A stretch of DNA of 25,000 nt from Cryptomeria japonica (GCF_030272615.1 NW_026728905.1:155001-180000); one strand, 5' to 3'; counted from the first letter of the stretch, positions 9,037 through 17,248 are shown. The notes: generated by a model not told the origin, from the sequence alone. Made by a program: numbers and translations.

Positions 9037-9066
9037 CCTCCCCTATATAAGCTATTTGTCTGATTC
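9037..9066 (-). promoter_or_regulatory. Pol I spacer promoter core 9
   Basis: TATATA is at 9044-9049 and the predicted leftward start is near 9043. It is identical to core 8 across the core. The downstream element reads AGGGGAGTCAACCC instead of GTCGACCC. Confidence 0.72.
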
Positions 9067-9193
9067 TCATACATGTGTAGTCTACAGGAGCAATTAGGAC
9101 ATCGACCCCAACTTTTGACTTCTTAACGAAAACAAGGTCTTTGAGGTTGACGTAATGCGCACAACCAGGGGAGTCGACCCATCAAACCCAACA

Positions 9194-9223
9194 CCTCCCC
9201 TATATAAGCTATTTGTCCGATTC
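9194..9223 (-). promoter_or_regulatory. Pol I spacer promoter core 10
   Basis: TATATA is at 9201-9206 and the predicted leftward start is near 9200. The flank reverts to GAATCGGACAAATAGC, as in the 311-bp class. Confidence 0.72.
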
Positions 9224-9350
9224 TCATACATGTGTAGCCTACAGGAGCCATTAGGACATTGACCCCAACTTTTGACTTCTTAACGAAAACAAGGTCTTTG
9301 AGGTTGGCGTAATGCGCACAACCAAGGGAGTTGACCCATCAAACCCAACA

Positions 9351-9380
9351 CCTCCCCTATATAAGCTATTTGTCTGATTC
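9351..9380 (-). promoter_or_regulatory. Pol I spacer promoter core 11
   Basis: TATATA is at 9358-9363 and the predicted leftward start is near 9357. The paired downstream element is mutated (AAGGGAGTTGACCC), the only member of the 157-bp class with a weakened GGGGAG arm. Confidence 0.7.
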
Positions 9381-9570
9381 TCATACATGTGTAGCCTGCA
9401 ACAACGATTAGGACATCCACCCCAACTTCTGAATTCGTCTGCGTTGACCGCACCAAAGGTGCACGCCTTGGTGCTCACCAAAATCCGACTTCCGACTTCT
9501 TCTGCTATGCGGGGTCTTTGAGGTTGGCGCAGTGCGCACAACCAGGGGAGTCAACCCACCGAATGCAACA

Positions 9571-9600
9571 CCTCCCCTATATAAGCTATTTGTCTGATTC
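9571..9600 (-). promoter_or_regulatory. Pol I spacer promoter core 12
   Basis: TATATA is at 9578-9583 and the predicted leftward start is near 9577. It lies in the 220-bp interval, so its downstream flank carries an extra 63-bp segment related to the GC-rich motif GCACCAAAGGTGCACG. Confidence 0.72.
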
Positions 9601-9727
9601 TCATACATGCGTAGACTGCAGCAATGATTAGGACATCCACCCCAACTTTTGACTTCTTAAACAAGACAGGGTCTTTGAAGTTGGTGCAGTGCACACAACC
9701 AGGGGAGTCGACCCATCAAACGCAACA

Positions 9728-9758
9728 CCTCCCCTATATAAAGCTATTTGTCCGATTC
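9728..9758 (-). promoter_or_regulatory. Pol I spacer promoter core 13, one-base insertion
   Basis: TATATA is at 9735-9740 and the predicted leftward start is near 9734. One extra A on the + strand (TATATAAAGC) shifts the upstream flank by one base relative to the start. It is the outermost, most distal promoter and the only one with altered spacing, so it may be the weakest. Confidence 0.65.
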
Positions 9759-9815
9759 TCATACGTGTAGTCTGCAGCAGCGATTAGGACATCGACCCCA
9801 ACTTCCGAATTCGTT

Positions 9816-9975
9816 TGCATTGACCGCACCAAAGGTGCACGCCTTGGTGTGCACCTTGGAGTGCACTTTGGTGCTCACCTCGGTGCACACTTTGGTGTGC
9901 ACCTCGGTGTGCACCAAAGGTGCGCACCTTGGAGCGCACCAAAGGTGTACACTTTGGAGCGCACCACATAGGGTC
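9816..9975. repeat. Short palindrome-rich GGTGC(G/A)CACC array
   Basis: This block is built of 10-14 bp modules such as CACCAAAGGTGCACG, CTTGGTGTGCACC, TTGGAGTGCACTTTGG, CCTCGGTGCACAC and CCTTGGAGCGCACC. Modules alternate between a self-complementary GGTGCRCACC-like core and a linker (TTGG, CTCGG, AAA). The same vocabulary builds the GC-rich part of the 6-kb 5S units, so this is a bridge between the promoter zone and the 5S zone. No gene is visible. Confidence 0.8.
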
Positions 9976-9989
9976 TTTGAGAGGTTGGC

Positions 9990-11213
9990 GCAGTGCGCAC
10001 ACCAAGGTGGGTGTTGAGGTGCGTGCCGAGGTGGGTGGGTGCTAGGGTGCGCTCCATGGTGGGTGCCAGGGTGGGTGCGTGCTAGGGTGGATTCCAAAGA
10101 GGGTCATAGGGTGGGTGCCAAGGTGGGTTGGTGATATAGTGGGTTCAAAGGTGGGTACTAGGGTGGGTTCCAAGGTGGGTCACAAGTTGGGTGCCAGGAT
10201 GCGTGGGTGTTAGGTTGGGTGCCAAGGTGGGCTCCTGCGTGGGTGGGTGCTAGGGTGGGTTTCAAGGTGGACGCGAGGGCGGGTGCCAAGGTGGGTAACA
10301 AGTTGGGTGTTAGGATGGGTGAGTGCTAGAGTGGGTGCCAAGGTGGGTGGGTGCTAAGGTGGATGCCAAGGTGGTTCACAGGGTGGGTGGGTTCTAGGGT
10401 GAGTTCCAAGGTGGGTCACAGGTTTAGTGCTAGGGTGCGTGTCAAGGCGGGTGTCGAGGTGCCTGGGTGCTAGGGTGTGGATGCCAATGTGGGTCATAGG
10501 GTGGGTACTAGGGTGGGCTGCAATGTGGGTGCCAAGGTGGGTAACATGCTCGGTTGGTTCTAAATTGGGTGTCAGGGTGGGTGTGCACCCACCTTGCCCG
10601 AGGTGGGTGCCAAGGTGCCAGTGTGGGTGGGTGCTAAGGTGGATGCCAAGGTGGGTGAGAAGGTGGGTGATAGGTTGAGTGGTAGGATGGGTGGGTGCCA
10701 AGATGGGTCACAGGGTGGGTGCAAGGGTGGGTAGGTGCTAGGGTTGGTGTCAGGGTGGGTGGGTGCTAGGTTGGGTTCCAAGGTGGGTGCGAGGGTGAGT
10801 GTCAAGGTGGGTCACAGGTTAGGTGCTAGGATGGGTGAGTGCTAGGGTGCAAAGGTGCCAGGGTGGGTGCTAGGATGGGTCGATGCTAGGGTGAGTGGCA
10901 AGGTGGGTCCACAAGTGTCAAGGTGGGTGCCGAGGTGGGTGCCAACTTGGGTTCCAAGGTGGGTGCCAAGTGGGCGACTGCTATGGTGGATGCCAAGGTG
11001 GGTCACGGGGTGGGTGCCAAGTTGCTAGGTTGTGTTCCAAGGTGGGTGCCAACGTGGCTGCTAGGGTGCGTGGGTTAAAGGGTGTGTCACAACGTGGGTG
11101 CCAGGATGGGTGCGCACCCACACTGGCCAAGACGGGTGCAAGGTTGGGTTCCAAGCCCGGTCACAGGCTGGGTGCTAGGATGGGTGGGTGCCAAGGTGGG
11201 CACCAGGGTGGGT
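9990..11213 (+). repeat. Degenerate G-rich GGTGGGTGCC minisatellite
   Basis: About 1.2 kb is composed of variants of AAGGTGGGTGCC and TAGGGTGGGT with a loose 10-20 bp period, with G runs almost entirely on the + strand. Runs of three or four G separated by short linkers are frequent, so several G-quadruplex-compatible segments exist. Period and phase drift, unlike the homogenised arrays on either side, so it is older or evolves by short slippage. The Trp/Gly/Val-rich frames on + and His/Pro/Thr-rich frames on - are translations of the repeat and are rejected as genes. Confidence 0.88.
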
Positions 11214-11735
11214 GCACCCACCCTGGCCAAGGTGGGTCACGGGGTGGGTCCTAGGGTGGGTAACGGGGTGGGTACTAAGGTGCGTGCCAAGGTGGGTCAT
11301 GGGGTGGGTGCCAAGGTGGGCACCAGGGTGGGTGTGCACCAACCCTAGCCAGGGTAGGTCACGGGGTGGTTGTCGGGGTGGGCGTCAAGGAGCCAAGGTG
11401 GGTGGCAAGTAGCCAAGTTGCGTGCCAAGGTGGGTGTCGGGGTGGGTGCCAAGGATCCAAGGTGGGTGCCAAGGAACCAAGGTGGGTGTCTGGGTGGGTG
11501 CCGAGGTGGGAGCCAGGGTGGGTCCCAAGGTGAGTGCAAAGGTGGGTGCCAGGGTCAAGGTGAGTGCCAATGTGGGTTCCAAGGTGCCAGGGTCAGGGTG
11601 AGTGCCAATGTGGGTTCAAAGGTGCTAAGTTGGGTGCGAGGTTGGGTGCGAGGGTGGGTGGGTGCCAAGGTGTGCTAGGTGGAAGCCCGGGTGGGTCGGC
11701 ATCCCATGGGTGTCGAGTTGGGTGCCTGATGGGTG
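11214..11735 (+). repeat. G-rich tract inside macro-unit 1
   Basis: This continues the GGTGGGTGCC minisatellite but is now part of the homogenised 6-kb unit. The segment at 11231-11300 packs runs of four and three G (CACGGGGTGGGTCCTAGGG, GTAACGGGGTGGGTAC) and is the strongest G-quadruplex candidate of the unit. It lies about 0.7-1.2 kb upstream of the 5S gene. Confidence 0.85.
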
Positions 11736-12078
11736 CTTCTTGTCAAGTTTTAGTCGTCGGGACTCATTTCGAGCCTTAGAGGTCGTTTCTTGTCCGGTTG
11801 CCCTGTCTTCGACCTGGGAACCCAATTTTGGTCCTCGGGTCCCATTTTTTTTTGTCTCGCATCCCACTTTTGGCCTGTGGCCTTTTCGGGGTCGATTCTC
11901 GTTTTGGGCATCAGAGCATGTTTCTTCTCCTAAAACCCAATATTTGTTTATTAAGTCTCGGAACACATTTTTGTTCTCGTGGACCCATCATGGGTCTTGG
12001 AACGCATTTGTGGTCCTTGGGTCCCATTTTGCATCCCGAAACTTGTGTTTTGGTGCTTGATCCCTATTTTGGGTGCCC
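11736..12078 (+). other. T-rich low-complexity segment of macro-unit 1
   Basis: A base-composition island sits between G-rich and GC-rich tracts. It is built of degenerate 35-50 bp modules around GGGTCCCATTTT (11837 and 12020), with relatives such as TCGCATCCCACTTTTGG, CATCCCGAAACTTGTG and GATCCCTATTTTGGGTG. No coding signal survives comparison of frames, and no RNA gene is recognised. Confidence 0.65.
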
Positions 12079-12440
12079 ACCTTGCACCAAGTGCGCACCC
12101 GGGGCAAACCGAGCGCCTTGGTGCACCGGGGCAAGATCGAGCGTGCACCCGAGGCGCCCCGAACATGCACCAAGGTGCACTCGGCCCACATGTGAGCGCA
12201 GGTCGTTGCGCCCGAGGTGGTGTGTGGGCACCGCGTTGCAGACGGGACACTGCACGCACACGACGCCCCGTCCAGGTGCACGCACGTAGGCCGGGCCGGG
12301 TGCACACCCGACGCCCTAGCAAGGTGCGCGCACCCGGGCAGGGCTCACACTTGGCGAACGGGGCGCACTTCGCGAGGGAGGGTGTGCACCTCGACGGGGG
12401 TGGGTGGCCGGGGTGGATTCGCACGTGGGTCGCGGTTTGC
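12079..12440 (+). other. GC-rich spacer upstream of 5S gene 1
   Basis: About 360 bp is composed of GTGCGCACCCGGGGCAAACC-like modules, also found in the composite repeats downstream, plus unique-looking GC-rich sequence. Nothing in it is recognised as a gene. It ends just before the TAAGTA element of the 5S promoter. Confidence 0.6.
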
Positions 12441-12468
12441 TAAGTACACACTGCGACAAGCTCATAAC
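12441..12468 (+). promoter_or_regulatory. 5S gene 1 upstream promoter elements
   Basis: A TATA-like TAAGTA begins at -28 relative to the 5S start, a GC dinucleotide lies at about -16, and the base at -1 is C. Plant 5S genes typically have an AT-rich element near -28, GC near -12 and C at -1, so the layout fits except for the shifted GC. It is identical in all three copies. Confidence 0.65.
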
Positions 12469-12586
12469 GGGTGCGATCATACCAGCGTTAGTGCACCGGA
12501 TCCCATCAGAACTCCGCAGTTAAGCGCGCTTGGGCCGGAGTAGTACTGGGATGGGTGACCTCCCGGGAAGTCCCGGTGTTGCACCC
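12469..12586 (+). rRNA. 5S ribosomal RNA gene, copy 1
   Basis: This is the structural RNA of the large ribosomal subunit, transcribed by Pol III. The gene opens with GGGTGCGATCATACCAGCG and ends in GGTGTTGCACCC; these ends pair as helix I (GGGTGC with GCACCC). Internal promoter elements are intact: the A box AGTTAAGCGCGCTTGGGC at 12518-12535 (+50 to +67) and the C box GGATGGGTGACC onward from about 12549. Length is 118 nt to the last helix base, about 120 with the first terminator U residues, as expected. CCGG at +67 to +70 pairs with CCGG at +105 to +108 (helix V). No inactivating change is visible, so the copy looks functional. The GCGTTAGTGCACC segment looks gymnosperm-like from memory. 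Confidence 0.97.
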
Positions 12587-12592
12587 TTTTTT
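12587..12592 (+). terminator. Pol III terminator of 5S gene 1 (six T)
   Basis: An uninterrupted run of six T directly follows the GCACCC end. A second run of five T at 12595-12599 provides a backup. This is the strongest terminator of the three copies. Confidence 0.88.
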
Positions 12593-12599
12593 AGTTTTT

Positions 12600-13038
12600 C
12601 GCCGGGCGTCGCAATGCTATTTGAATAAACCTTTTGCCCGTTTGCGTTCTCGTCGGGGCCGGGCCGGGCCGGGGTGCGCTGCCCGCACTACCGCGCGCGC
12701 GGGGGGCGACACCGAGCGCGCACCCGAGGCGCCCCGAGCACACAGGCCACGGTGCAACCCGGGCGTTGTGCGCGCACCCCGGTGCGCCCGAGGTGCTGCG
12801 CGCGCACCCAGGTGAAATCGGTGTGCACCTCGGCCAGTGCGCGCTCGGTCGAGTCGCGCACGTTGGCCAAGGTGCACGGTGATGTTTCTTACTCTAAGGT
12901 TCCGCACCAGACGCCCGGGACAGGTGAGCGAAGCTGGGCGGGGCCGGGTGCGCGGCCGGGGCAGGTGCACGCAGCTGGAGAGAGCTTTGGAGCACACCAG
13001 AGGTGCGCACCTTGGAGCACACTTCGGAGCGCACCAAT
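12600..13038 (+). other. GC-rich spacer downstream of 5S gene 1
   Basis: The stretch includes GGGCCGGGCCGGGCCGGGG-like sequence near 12660, an alternating CGCGCGCG segment at 12691-12700 and GTGCGCGCACCC modules. No gene is visible. It contains the only length difference seen between macro-units (six against five G at 12701-12706). Confidence 0.6.
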
Positions 13039-15489
13039 GATGCGCTCCATTCAAAAGTTTCCTGAAAAGGCAAAAAAAGTTGAGATTATAGAATTTCCCA
13101 CTTGAGAGATTGTAAAAAAAAAAAATTTAAAATGAAGGAAACGCGGGTGCCAAGGTGTGCGCGCCCGGGTGCGCAGCCCAGCCAAGGTGTGCGCACCAAG
13201 GCGCCCACCCTGGCGAAGGTGCACGCAAGGTGCGCACCCGAGGCAAACCGGACAATTAACCCAACTTTCGACTTCGCGCGCACCTGCGCACCTTGGAGCG
13301 CACTTCGGAGCGCTCCTTGTTGCGCACCAATCTTGGGCACCTCGGAGTGCACCATGGCGCCCACCAAGGTGCGCACCCGGGGCAAACCGAGCTCCGACTT
13401 CGTGCGCACCTTGGAGCGCACGAAAGGTGCGCACCATGGCGCCCACCAAGGTGCGCAGCCCAGCCAAGGCGTGCGCATCAAGGTGCGCACCCTGGCGAAG
13501 GTGCGCACCCGGGGCAAACCGAGCTCCGACTTCGTGCGCACCTTGGAGCGCACAAAGGGTGCGCAACCCAGCCAAGGTGTGCGCACCCCGGGCAAACCGA
13601 GCTCCGAATCGTGCGCACCTTGGAGCACACTTCGGAGCCCTCCTTGGTGCGCACCGATGTTGCGCACCTCGGAGCGCACCCGGGGAAAACAATGCAATTA
13701 ACCCGACTTTCGACTTCGTGGGCACCTCGGAGCGCTCTCGGGTTCGCACCTCGGAGCACACCGAGGTGCGCACCTTTGATGCGCTGCCTTCACCAATTTC
13801 CAGAAAAGGCAAGAAAACATTGAGAAGGTGTGCGCACCGAGGTGCCCACCCTGGCGAAGGTGCACGCGAGGTGCGCACCCGGGGCAAACCGGGCTCCGAC
13901 TTCGTGCACGCCATGCTGCGCACCTTGGAGGGCCATGGTGCGCACCTTGGAGCACACTTCGGAGCGCTCAATGGTGCCCAACCCAGCCAAGGTGCCCACC
14001 GCGGCGAAGGTGCACGCGAGGTGCGCACCCGGGGCAAACCGGGCTCCGACTTCGTGCACGCCGCACCTTGGAGCACACTTCGGAGCGCTCCTTGGTGCGC
14101 ACCAGGGCGCGCAACCCAGCCGAGGTGCCCACCCCGGCGAAGGTGCACGCGGGGTGCGCACCCGAGGCAAACCGGGCTCCGACTTCGTGCACGCCATGGT
14201 GCCCACCGCGGCGAAGGTGCACGCGAGGTGCGCACCCGGGGCAAACCGGGCTCCGACTTCGTGCACGCCGCACCTTGGAGCACACTTCGGAGCGCTCCTT
14301 GGTGCGCACCAGGGCGCGCAACCCAGCCGAGGTGCCCACCCCGGCGAAGGTGCACGCGAGGTGCGCACCCGGGGCAAACCGGGCTCCGACTTCGTGCACG
14401 CCATGGTGCCCACCGCGGTGAAGGTGCACGCGAGGTGCGCACCCGGGGCAAACCGGGCTCCGACTTCGTGCACGCCGCACCTTGGAGCACACTTCGGAGC
14501 GCTCCTTGGTGCGCACCATGGTGCCCACCAGGGCGCGCAACCCCGCCGAAGGTGCACGCGAGGTGCGCACCCGGGGCAAACCGGGCTCCGACTTCGTGCA
14601 CGCCGCACCTTGGAGCACACTTCGGAGCGCTCCTTGGTGCGCACCAGGGCGCGCAACCCCGCCGAAGGTGCACGCGAGGTGCGCACCCGGGGCAAACCGG
14701 GCTCCGACTTCGTGCACGCCATGGTGCGCACCAGGGTGCCCACCGCGGCGAAGGTGCGCACCCGGGGCAAACCGGGCTCCGACTTCGTGCACGCCGCACC
14801 TTGGAGCACACTTCGGAGCGCTCCTTGGTGCGCACCAGGGCGCGCAACCCAGCCGAGGTGCCCACCCCGGCGAAGGTGCACGCGAGGTGCGCACCCGGGG
14901 CAAACCGGGCTCCGACTTCGTGCACGCCATGGTGCCCACCGCGGCGAAGGTGCGCACCCGGGGCAAACCGGGCTAGGACTTCGTGCACGCCGCACCTTGG
15001 AGCACACTTCGGAGCGCTCCTTGGTGCGCACCATGGTGCCCACCAGGCCGCGCAACCCAGCCAAGGTGTGCGCACCAAGGTGCACGCGAGGTGCGCACCC
15101 GGGGCAAACCGGGGTCCGGCTTCGTGCACGCCGCACCTTGGAGCACACATCGGGGCGCTCCCGGGTTCGCACCGGCGTTGCGCACCGTGGTGGGCACCTC
15201 GGAGCGCACCGTGGTGGGCACCTCGGAGCACACCAAGGTGGGCAGCGAGGTGCGCACCTTTGATGCGATGCCTTCACTAATTTCCATAAAAGGCAAAAGA
15301 AAACGAGATTTTAAAATTTCCGTTTTGAAAGATAGTGAGAAAAAGGGAATGCTGGTGCCATCTTGAGCCCGCCCTGGTGCGCAGCCCAGCCAAGGTGTGC
15401 GCACCAAGGTGCCCACCCTGGCGAAGGTGCGCGCCCGGGCAATTAACCCAACTTCCAACTTCGCGCGCGCCAGGGTGGGAGCGCACCCA

Positions 15490-15592
15490 ACAACCGGGCC
15501 TGGGAAGAGCCAATGCGAGAAACCCCACCAAACGCTCTGACAAAAAAAGAGGGGGCGCTCCAGTAACCCCGCTTCGGAGCGCACCCTGGGCA
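15490..15592 (+). repeat. Roughly 95-bp direct repeat, first copy (unit 1)
   Basis: The segment reads CAACCGGGCCTGGGAAGAGC, CAATGCGAGAAACCCCACC, AAACGCTCTGACAAAAAAAG, AGGGGGCGCTCCAGTAACCC and CGCTTCGGAGCGCA. It recurs at about 15960-16055 with a few substitutions and nowhere else in the unit apart from the copies in unit 2 (about 21524-21626 and 21994-22089). Its vocabulary differs from the surrounding modules. I do not recognise its origin. Confidence 0.7.
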
Positions 15593-15959
15593 AACCCAGC
15601 CAGGGTGCCCACCCCGGCCAAGGTGCAGGCGAGGTGCGCACCCGGGGCAAACCGGGCTCCGACAACGTGCACGCCGCACCTTGGAGCACACTTCGTAGCG
15701 CTCCCGGGTGCGCACCTCAGAGCACACCAAGGTGGGCAGCGAGGTGCGCACCTTTGATGCGCTGCCTTCACTAATTTCCAGAAAAGGCAAAAAAAAGAGG
15801 AGATTTTAAAATTTCCGTTTTGAAAGATAGTGAAAAAAACGGAACGCGGGTGCCATCTTGAGCCCGCCCGGGTGCACAGCCCAGGTAAGGTGCCCACCCT
15901 GGCAAAGGTGCGCACCCGGGCAATTAACCCTACTTCCGACTTCGTGCGCGCCAGGGTGG

Positions 15960-16055
15960 CAACCGGGCCTGGGAAGAGCCAATGCGAGAAACCCCACCAA
16001 ACGCTCCGACAAAAAAAGAGGCGGCGCTCCAATAACCCCGCTTCGGAGCGCAGCC
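15960..16055 (+). repeat. Roughly 95-bp direct repeat, second copy (unit 1)
   Basis: This is the second copy of the segment at 15490. It differs by CTCCGACAAAAAAAGAGGCG instead of CTCTGACAAAAAAAGAGGGG and by CCAATAACCC instead of CCAGTAACCC. Together with its flanking AT-rich blocks it shows that a ~470-490 bp block was duplicated. Confidence 0.7.
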
Positions 16056-17248
16056 GGGGCAAACCCAGCCAAGGTGCCCACCCCGACGAAGGTGCACGCG
16101 AGGTGCGCACCCGGGGCAAACCGGGCTCCGACAACGTGCACGCAGCACCTTGGAGCACACTTCGAAGCACTCCCGGGTGCCCACCGGCGTTGCGCACCGT
16201 GGTGGGCAGCGAGGTGCGCACCTTTGATGCGCTGCCTTCACTAATTTCCAGAAAAGGCAAAAAAAAATGAGATTTTAAAATTTCCGTTTTGAAAGATAGT
16301 GAAAAAAACGGAACGCGGGTGCCATCTTGAGCCCGCCCTGGTGCGCAGCCCAGGCAAGGCATGCGCACCAAGGTGCCCACCCGCGGTGCACGCCCGGGGC
16401 AAACCGGGCTCCGACTTCGTGCAGGCCGCACCTTGGAGCACACTTCGGAGCGCTCCTTGGTGCGCACCATGGTGCCCACCAGGGCGCACCCGGGGCAAAC
16501 CGGGCTCCGACTTCGTGCACGCCGCACCTTGGAGCACACATCGGAGCGCTCCCAGGTTCGCACCAGCGTTGCGCACCTTTGATGCGCTGCCTTCACTAAT
16601 TTCCAGAAAAGGCAAAAAAAAACGATATTTTAAAATTTCCGTTCTGAAAGATAGTGAAAAAAACGGAACGCGGGTGCCATCTTGAGCCCTTCCTGGTGCG
16701 CAGCCCAGGCAAGTTGTGCGCACCAAGGTGCCCACCCTGGCGGAGGTGCGCGCCCGGGGCAAACCGGGCTCCGACTTCGTGCACTGCATGGTGCCCACCA
16801 AGGCGCGCAACCCAGCCAAGGTGCCCACTGCAGCGAAGGTGCACGCGAGGTGCGCACCCGAGGTGCACACCCGGGGCAAACCGAGCTCCGACTTCGTGCA
16901 CGCCGCACCTTGGAGCACACTTCAGAGCGCTCCTTGGTGCGCACCAGGGCGCGCAACCCAGCCAAGGTGCTCACCCCGGCGAAGGTGCACGCGAGGTGCG
17001 CACCCGGGGCAAGCCGGGCTCGGACTTCGTGCACGCCGCACCTTGGAGCACACATCGGAGCGCTCCCGGGTTCGCACCAGCATTGCGCACCTTTGATGCG
17101 CTGCCTTCACTAATTTCCAGAAAAGGCAAAAAAAAAAAAAAAACGAGATTTTAAAATTTCCGTTTTGAAAGATAGTGAAAAAAACGGAACGCGGGTGCCA
17201 TCTTGAGCCCGCCCTGGTGTGCAGCCCAGGCAAGTTGTGCGCACCAAG

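Larger units (their letters stand above)
8795..9815 (-). repeat. 157-bp spacer-promoter tandem array, six units
   Basis: Promoter TATATA motifs lie at 8887, 9044, 9201, 9358, 9578 and 9735; the spacings are 157, 157, 157, 220 and 157 bp. The unit keeps GGGTCTTTGAGGTTGGCG, AGGGGAGTCGACCCATC, the promoter, TCTCATACATGTGTAG and GACATCGACCCCAACTT from the 311-bp unit, but lacks its GCACATGGCAGG / ATCGGACCC half. The 157-bp form is thus an internally deleted version. The 220-bp interval (about 9420-9500) keeps 63 bp more, including GACCGCACCAAAGGTGCACG, like the end of the array at 9815. No gene is visible. Confidence 0.9.
13039..17215 (+). repeat. Composite GC-rich repeats with seven AT-rich blocks (unit 1)
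   Basis: AT-rich blocks opening with GATGCG begin at 13039, 13778, 15262, 15756, 16226, 16581 and 17095. Full blocks read CTTCACTAATTTCCAGAAAA, GGC plus an A run, GATTTTAAAATTTCCG, TTTTGAAAGATAGTG, AAAAAAACGGAACGCGGG, then TGCCATCTTGAGCCC. The second is truncated after its A run. Between them, modules such as GCACCTTGGAGCACACTTCG, GAGCGCTCCTTGGTGCGCAC, GCGAAGGTGCACGCGAGG and CGGGGCAAACCGGGCTCCG are tandemly arranged; the GCACCTTGGAGCAC landmark at 14063, 14270, 14477, 14604, 14796 and 14992 gives steps of 207, 207, 127, 192 and 196 bp. Frames of up to 726 codons on both strands are stop-free repeat translations, not genes. Confidence 0.9.
11214..17248 (+). repeat. 5S-containing macro-repeat, unit 1 (6035 bp)
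   Basis: From GCACCCACCCTGGCCAAGG at 11214 the sequence recurs 6035 bp later at 17249 with only about a dozen differences. In order the unit holds the G-rich tract (11214-11735), a T-rich low-complexity segment, a GC-rich leader, one 5S rRNA gene (12469), a GC-rich trailer, and about 4.2 kb of composite GC-rich repeats with seven AT-rich blocks. The left boundary falls inside the G-rich minisatellite, where unit 1 continues leftward into that older repeat while units 2 and 3 are joined to the AT-block end of the previous unit. One indel (six G at 12701-12706 against five in units 2 and 3) accounts for the 1-bp length difference. Confidence 0.95.

Noticed and set aside
5602-9758. TATATA motifs as Pol II TATA boxes of + strand or - strand protein genes
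   Set aside because: The invariant GGGGAGG after TATATA and the conserved GAATCRGACAAATARC flank match a plant Pol I start. No coding frame follows at a consistent distance.
9990-11213. Interstitial telomeric repeat
   Set aside because: The motif GGTGGGTGCC has no TTTAGGG periodicity. G-richness alone is not telomeric.
12469-12586. Cassandra-type retrotransposon carrying a 5S-like sequence in its LTR
   Set aside because: The 5S copies are full length with upstream promoter elements and T-run terminators. They recur head-to-tail in 6-kb units, with no TG...CA LTR ends, primer-binding site or polypurine tract seen around them.
13051-15231. Frames of 477-726 codons on both strands in 13050-15280, repeated at 19085-21314
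   Set aside because: Several overlapping frames on both strands are open at once because the GC-rich modules lack stop triplets. The products are pure repeats (CAPRCAP, GANRAPTSC, ARSRSPVCPGC) that shift between frames with the repeat phase. There is no conserved domain, and the region sits in rDNA spacer.
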